A stretch of 64,000 bases of DNA from Thermomonas sp. (GTDB lineage: Bacteria > Pseudomonadota > Gammaproteobacteria > Xanthomonadales > Xanthomonadaceae): positions 1 to 64,000 of the forward strand of contig NZ_JAHRWW010000001.1 in assembly GCF_019104945.1 (NCBI RefSeq). Direction: 5' to 3'. Of the stretch, positions 56,645-64,000 are shown piece after piece. A model generated the notes under the pieces. That model saw only the letters and a program-made list of their open reading frames with translations. It did no database searches and was not told the DNA's origin. Both the position numbers and the translations under genes were made by a program. Every line of letters begins with the position of its first letter. Within the stretch, counting starts at the first letter, position 1.

Positions 56645-56823
56645 GCAAAAATTGGAAGTACCTCGTTATTGAAGTGAAAACTGGCTTGATGGGCGGCTTC
56701 AGATTGGAAGCGTTGCAAGAAGAACTCGACAAACAAGGCCGCCTCGGTTGGGAGCTGGTGAATATCGTTCACGCCACACCGACCGTTTCCTCTCCTACAC
56801 TGATTTTCAAAAAAGAGGCCTGA
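56641..56823 (+). CDS. DUF4177-like small protein
   Basis: 60 residues: [15 protein letters not shown], a helix [21 protein letters not shown], and a final strand TLIFKKEA. The pattern of a strand, helix ending in LGWELV and strand is that of DUF4177. Function unknown. It is in an operon with SPFH and Arc-like genes and one base precedes the following hydrolase gene. Confidence 0.82.
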   Translation: MSKNWKYLVIEVKTGLMGGFRLEALQEELDKQGRLGWELVNIVHATPTVSSPTLIFKKEA

Positions 56824-56824
56824 T

Positions 56825-58144
56825 ATGCACCCTTCACTCATCGCCGCAGCGCTCAGTGCAGCACTTGCATTGAGTACAGGCCTTCACGCCCAAACGGTCG
56901 CACCCAGCACACTGGCAACACAGGTGCTGGATCTATTGGACTCAGGCCAATACAGCAAAGCAGAAACCCTATTCGGCCGCGACATGGCGCAGGCCGTACC
57001 CGCCGATAAGCTCAAGGCTGTTTGGGAATCGCTACCCGCGCAAGTGGGCAAATCCACCGGACGCGGCGACGCACACATCGGCACGCTTGCCGACAATACG
57101 CTGGTGCAAATCCCGCTGCACTACGAAAAAGCCGAGCTCGTCGCCAAGATCGCCATCAACCCCGCTGGGCAAGTAATCGGCTTCGTCATTCAGCCCGCCC
57201 AAACGGCCGCGGCATTACCCGCCCCTGCCATCACCGCTGATGCCAAGTTCAGCGAGCGCGAATTGAGCGTCGGCAGTGGTGAACGCGCACTCCCCGCTAC
57301 CCTCGCCATGCCGAAAGGTAACGGCCCCTTCCCCGCTGTGGTACTGGTGCACGGTTCCGGCCCGCAAGATCGCGACGAAAGCATTGGAGCGAACAAGCCC
57401 TTCCTCGACCTTGCGCGTGGCCTCGCCGAACAAGGGATCGCCGTGCTGCGTTACGAAAAGCGCACCAAGGCCCGCCCGCAAGATTTTGCCAGCGGCAACT
57501 TCACCATTGACGATGAAACCACAAATGATGCGGTGCTCGCCGTCGATACGCTGCGTAAAGTGGATGGCATCGACCCGAAGCATATTTTCGTACTGGGCCA
57601 TAGCCAAGGCGGCATGATGGCGCCGCGTATTGCCGCGGTCTCTGGGCACGTGGCTGGGCTGGTATTGCTTGCCGCGCCGTCGCGCCCACTGCTGGATATT
57701 GTGATCGAACAAAACCGCCGCCTTGCCGCGCTCAACGACGGCAAGATCGACGACGCCGAACGCACCGCAATCAATGTTTTAGTGAACGAAGTACGCAAAA
57801 CACGCGACAGCAAAACCGACCCATCGACACACACCGTAATGGGCCTCCCCGCGGGCTATTGGCGCAGCGTGGACGCGGTTGATCCTATCGCCGAAGCCGA
57901 GCGCGTAAAACTGCCCATGTTGCTGCTACAGGGCGCGCGCGACATTCAAGTGGTCGATGCCGACTGGCAAAACTGGCGCGATGCTTTTGATGGCAATGCC
58001 ACTGTGCGCTTCAAACTATACGACACGCTCAACCACCTTGGTATTGCCGGTAAAGGCGAAGGCTCATTGGCTGAATATCAGCAACCGGGCCACGTTGACG
58101 CCCAACTGATCAAAGACATTGCCACTTGGGTAAAGGCACATTGA
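56825..58144 (+). CDS. Exported alpha/beta hydrolase with N-terminal DUF3887-like domain
   Basis: 439 residues. Signal peptide to about 22 (HAQ), a DUF3887-like domain (about 30-125, VLDLLDSGQYSKAETLFG to KIAINPAGQVIGF) and an alpha/beta hydrolase (about 150-439) with the oxyanion segment VHGSGPQDRDES, nucleophile GHSQGG, acid GARDIQV and histidine in LNHLG. It is probably periplasmic or secreted, with unknown ester or peptide substrate. Fourth gene of the SPFH operon. Confidence 0.87.
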   Translation: MHPSLIAAALSAALALSTGLHAQTVAPSTLATQVLDLLDSGQYSKAETLFGRDMAQAVPADKLKAVWESLPAQVGKSTGRGDAHIGTLADNTLVQIPLHYEKAELVAKIAINPAGQVIGFVIQPAQTAAALPAPAITADAKFSERELSVGSGERALPATLAMPKGNGPFPAVVLVHGSGPQDRDESIGANKPFLDLARGLAEQGIAVLRYEKRTKARPQDFASGNFTIDDETTNDAVLAVDTLRKVDGIDPKHIFVLGHSQGGMMAPRIAAVSGHVAGLVLLAAPSRPLLDIVIEQNRRLAALNDGKIDDAERTAINVLVNEVRKTRDSKTDPSTHTVMGLPAGYWRSVDAVDPIAEAERVKLPMLLLQGARDIQVVDADWQNWRDAFDGNATVRFKLYDTLNHLGIAGKGEGSLAEYQQPGHVDAQLIKDIATWVKAH

Positions 58145-58147
58145 ACC

Positions 58148-58693
58148 ATGACAACAACACCGCAGTCTTTTGAAGTCAGCCCGCCGTCGCCCCTGGCCCC
58201 CATGTCCATGATTATTTTGGCGGCGGTCGTCCCCACCGGGTTCATTCTAGCCACGCTCTCGAGAAGCCCGGCCCGCGCATTTTCTTCTTATGGCATCGCT
58301 GTTCCCATTGCCTTCGTCATCCTACTTACCATCGCCCTATTGCTTTTGATGCGCTGGCGCGCGGTCAGTGTGCAAGACGGTACGCTGACAGTCCGCGCAA
58401 CGTTTTACAAAAAGGAAGTGCGCGCAAACGATATCGACTTTTCCCGCGCGCGCGTGGTGAACCTTGAAGAACGCACCGAGCTACGCCCTAGCTGGAAATC
58501 CAATGGCTATTCCACCTTTGGTTTTGATGCAGGCCACTTCCAAGCGCGCAATGGCTTAGGGAAAATCTTTTGCCTCCTCACCCAACGCGAACGCGTGTTA
58601 TGGCTACCCCTGCTCGATGGCAAGCAACACATCCTGCTGAGCCTTGAACGCCCGCAGGCGGCGCTGGACGCGCTGCGCGCCAGCGCCCGCTGA
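58148..58693 (+). CDS. Two-helix membrane protein with PH-like domain
   Basis: 181 residues. Two membrane helices (about 18-38 and 50-72) are followed by a beta-rich domain (about 75-160) beginning AVSVQDGTLTVRATFYKKEV, typical of bacterial PH-like domains. Function unknown. It closes the SPFH operon, three bases after the hydrolase. Confidence 0.75.
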   Translation: MTTTPQSFEVSPPSPLAPMSMIILAAVVPTGFILATLSRSPARAFSSYGIAVPIAFVILLTIALLLLMRWRAVSVQDGTLTVRATFYKKEVRANDIDFSRARVVNLEERTELRPSWKSNGYSTFGFDAGHFQARNGLGKIFCLLTQRERVLWLPLLDGKQHILLSLERPQAALDALRASAR

Positions 58694-58711
58694 TTGACTT
58701 ATGCTTAAACC

Positions 58712-59542
58712 ATGTCCCGCCAGCCGCCTATTCCGCTAAAACACGTTCTACGCAACACCCCCGACATCGAGCTCTGGCCGGCGGGCTTATTGCATGCGCG
58801 TAGTAATGCCGATGCCCGTTTACTTGCGCGCGCCAAGACCGTACTCCGGCGCAAGCGTGACGGCCGCTATCTTGCTGCGATCACTCATGAAGGCCTGCAT
58901 TCGCTACTGCCAAACCTACAGCGCGAACCGGGTCTAGCGGCTGCACAGGGTGTACTTAAAACACTTCAACAACACACACGCCGCGGGTTGGAACACGTCA
59001 ACACATTGCCGCTGCATCGTCTGCATGAGCGTCTGGCCACACTAGGGCTTGATGCCGATGCCTACGCCGCCCACAGCGGTCTTACCCTTGTTGCCGAGCC
59101 CAACTGGTTGGCATTTGCTGGCTTCGATCTTTTCCGCCGCCCGCTCTGGCTACACATCAACGCCGCACGCGCTTGGCTGCATATGCAAGCCACGGCCCTT
59201 GGTGACGGCATCGTACTGGAGTCTATTTCCGGCTACCGCAGCCACGACTATCAGCTAGGTATTTTTGAACGCAAGCGCGCGCGCGGGCTTAGTGTTGAAG
59301 ACATTCTCGCCGTCAACGCCGCACCGGGCTTTTCCGAACATCATTCCGGGTTTGCGCTGGATATTGGCACGTTAGACGCGCCGCCTGCAGAAGAATCGTT
59401 TGAATCTACCCCTGCGTTTGCTTGGCTGTGCAAGCACGCAGAAGGCTTCGGCTTTCGCATGAGCTACCCGCGCAATAACCCGCATGGAATTATTTACGAG
59501 CCTTGGCACTGGCGGTTTGTTGACGCGGAACGCGGGCAATAA
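58712..59542 (+). CDS. M15 family D-alanyl-D-alanine carboxypeptidase (VanY-like)
   Basis: 276 residues. The M15B core is at the C-terminus (about 150-272): SGYRSHDYQLGIF, SEHHSGFALDIG with zinc histidine and aspartate, and EPWHWRFV with the third ligand and neighbouring glutamate. The first ~140 residues are a less conserved helical part. No signal peptide or membrane segment is visible, which is unusual for a wall peptidase. TATGCT at 58700-58705 lies six bases before the ATG without Shine-Dalgarno. Confidence 0.87.
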   Translation: MSRQPPIPLKHVLRNTPDIELWPAGLLHARSNADARLLARAKTVLRRKRDGRYLAAITHEGLHSLLPNLQREPGLAAAQGVLKTLQQHTRRGLEHVNTLPLHRLHERLATLGLDADAYAAHSGLTLVAEPNWLAFAGFDLFRRPLWLHINAARAWLHMQATALGDGIVLESISGYRSHDYQLGIFERKRARGLSVEDILAVNAAPGFSEHHSGFALDIGTLDAPPAEESFESTPAFAWLCKHAEGFGFRMSYPRNNPHGIIYEPWHWRFVDAERGQ

Positions 59543-59563
59543 AAAACCTCGCCGTAGCGAGGT
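59541..59563 (-). terminator. Intrinsic terminator of the pheST-ihfA-merR-tRNA-Pro direction
   Basis: Seven-base-pair stem ACCTCGC/GCGAGGT (59546-59552 and 59557-59563) with CGTA loop; on the minus strand it is followed by six Ts. It overlaps the last two bases of the M15 gene. Confidence 0.85.
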
Positions 59564-59585
59564 GGATACCGAATTATCGGTGAAT

Positions 59586-59662
59586 TGGTCGGGGTAGCCG
59601 GATTTGAACCGACGACCACTTGTCCCCCAGACAAGTGCGCTACCAGGCTGCGCTATACCCCG
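59586..59662 (-). tRNA. tRNA-Pro, anticodon GGG
   Basis: Read on the minus strand, the acceptor CGGGGTA pairs with TACCCCG, discriminator A, and CCA is encoded (59586-59588). The anticodon loop CTGGGGG gives GGG. 77 bases. It follows merR in the usual Xanthomonadales order. Confidence 0.96.
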
Positions 59663-59710
59663 AAGTGTGGCCCGGCATTATAGCCGATTCAATCGCGAAG
59701 ATGCGCGGTT

Positions 59711-60067
59711 TTATCGGCGCAAAAGCTGTAAAACTTCTTCCAATTCAGCGCGCACTTGGCGGATGATCTGGTTGCTTAGCCCGGTTTCTTGCTTGGTGCT
59801 TTCATCTTCCAAGCGCAGCCGCGCGCCGCCGATGGTGTAGCCCTGTTCGTACAGCAGGCTGCGGATCTGGCGCACCACCAGCACGTCGTGGCGCTGGTAG
59901 TAACGGCGATTACCACGCCGCTTAGATGGCTCTAGGCAGGAAAACTCGGTCTCCCAGTAGCGCAGCACATGCGGCTTCACGTCGCAGAGTTCGCTCACTT
60001 CGCCAATGGTGAAGTAGCGCTTGGCCGGGATCGGCGGAAGTTCGCGGTTGCTGCCCGGATCAAGCAT
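59711..60067 (-). CDS. MerR family transcriptional regulator downstream of ihfA
   Basis: 118 residues. MerR HTH (about 17-85): [27 protein letters not shown], then the [27 protein letters not shown] wing and helix; C-terminal helix [20 protein letters not shown] for dimerisation. No metal-site cysteines, so it is not a metal sensor. A MerR gene at this place is conserved in gammaproteobacterial pheT-ihfA groups, but its target is unknown. It overlaps ihfA by eight bases. Confidence 0.92.
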   Translation of the reverse strand: MLDPGSNRELPPIPAKRYFTIGEVSELCDVKPHVLRYWETEFSCLEPSKRRGNRRYYQRHDVLVVRQIRSLLYEQGYTIGGARLRLEDESTKQETGLSNQIIRQVRAELEEVLQLLRR

Positions 60068-60362
60068 TGGCGGCTCCCGCGAAGGTTTCTACGCGCTCTT
60101 TCAGCTTCTGCCCGGGGCGGAAACTCACCACCGTGCGTGCGGTAATTGGAATCTCTTCACCGGTCTTCGGGTTGCGGCCCGGACGCGGGTTCTTGCGGCG
60201 CAGATCAAAGTTACCGAAACCAGACAATTTGATCTGCCGTCCTTGTTCAAGTGCCTGTCGCAGAGTATCGAAAAACGCGTCCACGAACTCTTTGGCCTCA
60301 CGCTTATTGAGGCCAACCTCTTCGTACAATTTTTCGGCCATTTCAGCTTTGGTCAATGCCAC
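60060..60362 (-). CDS. ihfA: Integration host factor alpha subunit
   Basis: 100 residues. [26 protein letters not shown] at the start, [17 protein letters not shown], and the DNA-intercalating arm [23 protein letters not shown]. It forms the DNA-bending IHF heterodimer with IhfB. Length equals E. coli IhfA (99). Start is 12 bases after the pheT stop. Confidence 0.96.
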   Translation of the reverse strand: MALTKAEMAEKLYEEVGLNKREAKEFVDAFFDTLRQALEQGRQIKLSGFGNFDLRRKNPRPGRNPKTGEEIPITARTVVSFRPGQKLKERVETFAGAANA

Positions 60363-60374
60363 ACCAGCCCCCTG

Positions 60375-62744
60375 TTAGCGCCGAATCGTGATGGCATGCT
60401 GGTCCCCCAGCGCAGTCACGACCTTCGCTACAACGTCATCCACATCGGAATCTGTGAGAGTGCGCGATTCGTCTTGCAAAATCAAGCTGACGGCCAAACT
60501 TTTGCATCCCGTTTCCACGCCCTTACCGACATAACGATCAAATATATCGACCTGCTTCAGTAAGCTGCCTGCATGCGCCACAACGGTGGCACGCAGCGCG
60601 TCCCACTGCACCGTTTCTGGCACCACAAAGGCCAAGTCTCGGCGCACCGATGGATAGCGCGACAGCACCGACGCACGCGCTAGCGCGCGCTCCAGCAGTG
60701 CGTCTAATTCCAGTTCGAACGCATACACATCGAGATCAAGATCAAGCTGCTGCTGAAGACGCGGATGCAACTGCCCGATCCAACCGATGCATACACCGTT
60801 GCGATACACATCCGCGCTGCGGCCGGGGTGCGCGAACGGGCGCGCCGAGGCGCGATATTCCAACTGCGCACCAGACAGCGCGGCAAGGCTCTCTAAGTCA
60901 CCCTTGATATCGTGGAAGTCGAGCTTACGTGCGCCCATTCCCCACTGCTCCGCACTGGCCTCACCACAGGCCACCGCCGCGATTTTGCGCGTCTCCTGCG
61001 GCGCATCGGCGGTTGCAGCAAATGTGCGCCCTAGCTCAAATAGCCGCACGCGCGGCTGCTGGCGCACTACATTGCGCGCCAGCGCTGCAACCAGCCCCGG
61101 TAGCAACTGTGTACGCATCACGCCAAGTTCTGCACTGAGTGGATTCGCCAGCGCTACGCCACCTTCTTGCAGCTGCCACTTCACCAACAGCCCCGCGTCG
61201 ATGAAGGAGAAATTGATTGCTTCCAAATACTCCCGCGCCACTAGCTGGCGACGCACATCGTGCTCGCTGCTCCGGGTTTCGCTGGGGGAAACCAAACGCG
61301 TTGCGCCCCCCGGCAGCGTGGCCGGGATGGTGTCGTAACCGTGGATGCGCGCCACTTCTTCGATCAGGTCTTCTTCGATGGCTAGGTCAAAACGACGTGC
61401 CGGCGGTGTTACTTGCCAACCCGCTGCCGTCACTTCAACCGCAAGACCAAGCGCCGTCAGAATGCGCGTGACTTCAGCATCGTCTACCTGCGTGCCCAGC
61501 ACCCGCGCAAGACGCGCGCGGCGCAGTGCCACCGGCTGCGGCCGCGGCAAATGTTCGGGTAACACGGCCTCTACCACTGGCCCAGGCTGCCCACCTGCAA
61601 TCTGCAGAATCAGCTGCGTTGCGCGCTCCACCGCAATGCGTGGCAGCTCCGGGTCCACACCCCGCTCAAAACGATGTCCAGCATCGGTATGCAGCCCCAA
61701 ACGGCGGCTGCGGCCAATGATGGCCGAGGGCGCAAAATGCGCCGCTTCCAGCATTACAGACTGGGTGGCATCGCTCACCTTGGTGTCGTTACCGCCCATG
61801 ATGCCCGCCAGCCCCACCACGCGATCAGCGTCGGTGATGACGAGAAATTGTTCATCCAATTTGGCTTCATCGCCATTGAGCAGCAGCAGCGCCTCACCCG
61901 CGCGCGCATGACGCACGCCAACCGGCCCTTGCAACAGACCGCGGTCGTAGGCGTGCATCGGTTGGCCGAGTTCAAGCATCAAATACTGGGTGACGTCAAC
62001 GAGGAAGCTCACCGGGCGCACGCCGCTGCGCAGCAGACGCTGCGCCATCCACAGCGGTGTGGCCACCTGCGCATTGACACCTTCAATCACACGCCCCACA
62101 AAACGCGGCGCATCGGCACCGGCGTTTAGTTCAACCGGTACGCTGCTAGATACTGTCGGCGCAACCGCCGTCGTATCCAACGGCTCAACTTCGCAGCCAG
62201 TTGCAGCGGCGACGTCAAACGCGATGCCGTGCACGCCGAAACAATCGGCGCGGTTAGGCGTGAGCTTCAGCTCAATGCTGGCATCGGGCAGCCCCAAATA
62301 ATCCGCCAACGGCGTGCCCACCGGGGCATCGCTCGGCAGCTCCAGCAGGCCAGACGCATCAGCATCAATACCCAACTCTTTAGCCGAGCACAGCATCCCG
62401 TTGGAGTCCACACCACGCAGCTTCGCGGCTTTAATTTTGAAGTCGCCAAACTGCGCGCCCACCATGGCCAGCGGTGCAATCAGCCCAGCGCGCGCGTTCG
62501 GCGCGCCGCAGACGATTTGCAGCGGCGTCCCTAGCCCCGCGTCCACCTGACAAACTTGCAGCTTATCGGCCTGCGGGTGTTTTTCCGCAGACACAATTTT
62601 TGCCACCACCACATGGTCGAGCTGTTCGCCCAGCGGCGTGAGTTCTTCCACCTCTAAACCAATGGCGGTCAGGGTGGCCGACAGCGCATCGCGCGTGGCG
62701 TTTGTTTTAACGTGCTGACGCAACCAGTTTTCTGAAAATTTCAT
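60375..62744 (-). CDS. pheT: Phenylalanyl-tRNA synthetase, beta subunit
   Basis: 789 residues with the full bacterial layout: B1, an OB-fold tRNA-binding domain (about 39-150, LDHVVVAKIVSAEKHPQADKL), B3/B4 editing domain, B5 (about 400-475), the catalytic-like B6/B7 (about 480-680), and the C-terminal ferredoxin-like anticodon-binding domain (about 695-789, SRYPSVRRDLAFVVP). Length matches E. coli PheT (795). Nine bases separate it from pheS. Confidence 0.96.
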   Translation of the reverse strand: MKFSENWLRQHVKTNATRDALSATLTAIGLEVEELTPLGEQLDHVVVAKIVSAEKHPQADKLQVCQVDAGLGTPLQIVCGAPNARAGLIAPLAMVGAQFGDFKIKAAKLRGVDSNGMLCSAKELGIDADASGLLELPSDAPVGTPLADYLGLPDASIELKLTPNRADCFGVHGIAFDVAAATGCEVEPLDTTAVAPTVSSSVPVELNAGADAPRFVGRVIEGVNAQVATPLWMAQRLLRSGVRPVSFLVDVTQYLMLELGQPMHAYDRGLLQGPVGVRHARAGEALLLLNGDEAKLDEQFLVITDADRVVGLAGIMGGNDTKVSDATQSVMLEAAHFAPSAIIGRSRRLGLHTDAGHRFERGVDPELPRIAVERATQLILQIAGGQPGPVVEAVLPEHLPRPQPVALRRARLARVLGTQVDDAEVTRILTALGLAVEVTAAGWQVTPPARRFDLAIEEDLIEEVARIHGYDTIPATLPGGATRLVSPSETRSSEHDVRRQLVAREYLEAINFSFIDAGLLVKWQLQEGGVALANPLSAELGVMRTQLLPGLVAALARNVVRQQPRVRLFELGRTFAATADAPQETRKIAAVACGEASAEQWGMGARKLDFHDIKGDLESLAALSGAQLEYRASARPFAHPGRSADVYRNGVCIGWIGQLHPRLQQQLDLDLDVYAFELELDALLERALARASVLSRYPSVRRDLAFVVPETVQWDALRATVVAHAGSLLKQVDIFDRYVGKGVETGCKSLAVSLILQDESRTLTDSDVDDVVAKVVTALGDQHAITIRR

Positions 62745-62753
62745 CGCAGCACC

Positions 62754-63860
<1,107 letters not shown>

Positions 63861-63868
63861 CTAGCAGC

Positions 63869-64000
63869 TTACGCTGCCAAAGCGCTCTTTGCCTTTTCGG
63901 TGAGCGCGGTAAAGCCCGCAGCGTCATGCACGGCGATGTCGGCCAGCACCTTGCGATCCAAGGTGATGCCAGCCTTCAGCAGGCCGTTGATGAAGCGGCT
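63869..64000 (-). CDS. rplT: 50S ribosomal protein L20, C-terminal part (cut by window end)
   Basis: The last 43 residues are visible: [20 protein letters not shown], then [20 protein letters not shown] and LAA, a typical L20 C-terminus with the FINGL(K)KAGIxLDRKxLAD(I/L)A signature. The start lies beyond base 64000. Its place upstream of pheS is the standard infC-rpmI-rplT-pheST order. Confidence 0.96.
   Translation of the reverse strand, partial: SRFINGLLKAGITLDRKVLADIAVHDAAGFTALTEKAKSALAA

Overview
The window is a stretch of chromosome from a GC-rich gammaproteobacterium, most likely a member of the Xanthomonadales (Lysobacterales). The evidence is gene order and family choice: rplT-pheS-pheT-ihfA-merR-tRNA-Pro at the right end, a complete his operon headed by a TrpR-like YerC/YecD gene, feoA-feoB followed by a small Cys-rich gene, an EF-P-like efpL, and leucine-degradation genes. 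The species cannot be fixed from the sequence. No rRNA, prophage, insertion sequence, integrase or CRISPR array was seen. Nearly all of it is dense core genome; the only clearly accessory piece is the first ~1.1 kb.

Layout. 1-1130: the 3' end of an unidentified gene, broken or switched at a run of ten Cs, then a two-gene toxin-antitoxin-like module (DUF4258 plus HTH) enclosed by a 61-bp direct repeat that encodes the same peptide end twice. 1227-6223: tRNA-Arg(CCT), ALDH7-type aldehyde dehydrogenase, DUF4190 protein, pyrD, murB and an EamA transporter. 6231-8596: feoA-feoB-Cys-rich ferrous iron uptake operon with a Fur-like box. 8656-14244: liuC-liuD-liuE leucine-degradation genes translationally coupled to a GGDEF-EAL protein. 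14254-20059: lipoprotein amidase, DUF819 transporter, SDR, efpL, DUF4105 and DUF2388 proteins. 20128-27957: FAD oxidase divergent from serA, a beta-propeller diguanylate cyclase, a NUDIX hydrolase and an APC permease. 27973-30700: a class II aldolase and methionine-salvage mtnB-mtnD-mtnC, closed by a large perfect inverted repeat. 30725-39557: phosphoesterase, then yerC-hisGDCBHAF-hisIE (minus strand) with a tandem operator over its promoter. 39604-46738: CSS-EAL phosphodiesterase, pirin, XRE regulator, outer-membrane protein, an enlarged histidine ammonia-lyase, hisS. 46831-54506: rlmKL, hydrolase, ampD, tesB, DUF2007 protein, EF-hand protein, bpt, urea transporter. 54569-59542: lipoprotein, an SPFH/Arc-like/DUF4177/hydrolase/PH operon with a TGATATCA operator, and an M15 peptidase. 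59541-64000: tRNA-Pro and the merR-ihfA-pheT-pheS-rplT group (minus strand).

Themes. Most operons are held together by ATGA, GTGA, TTGA or TAATG overlaps. Three proteins act on cyclic di-GMP. Two amidases and an M15 peptidase act on cell-wall fragments. Histidine metabolism is concentrated here (synthesis operon, ammonia-lyase, histidyl-tRNA synthetase). Several starts lie 6-9 bases after a -10-like hexamer with no Shine-Dalgarno sequence, which suggests leaderless mRNAs. The most unusual items are the coding direct repeat around the toxin-antitoxin module, the C10 tract, the tandem his operator, the 107-bp inverted repeat at 30594-30700, and the SPFH/Arc-like operon with its own putative operator.
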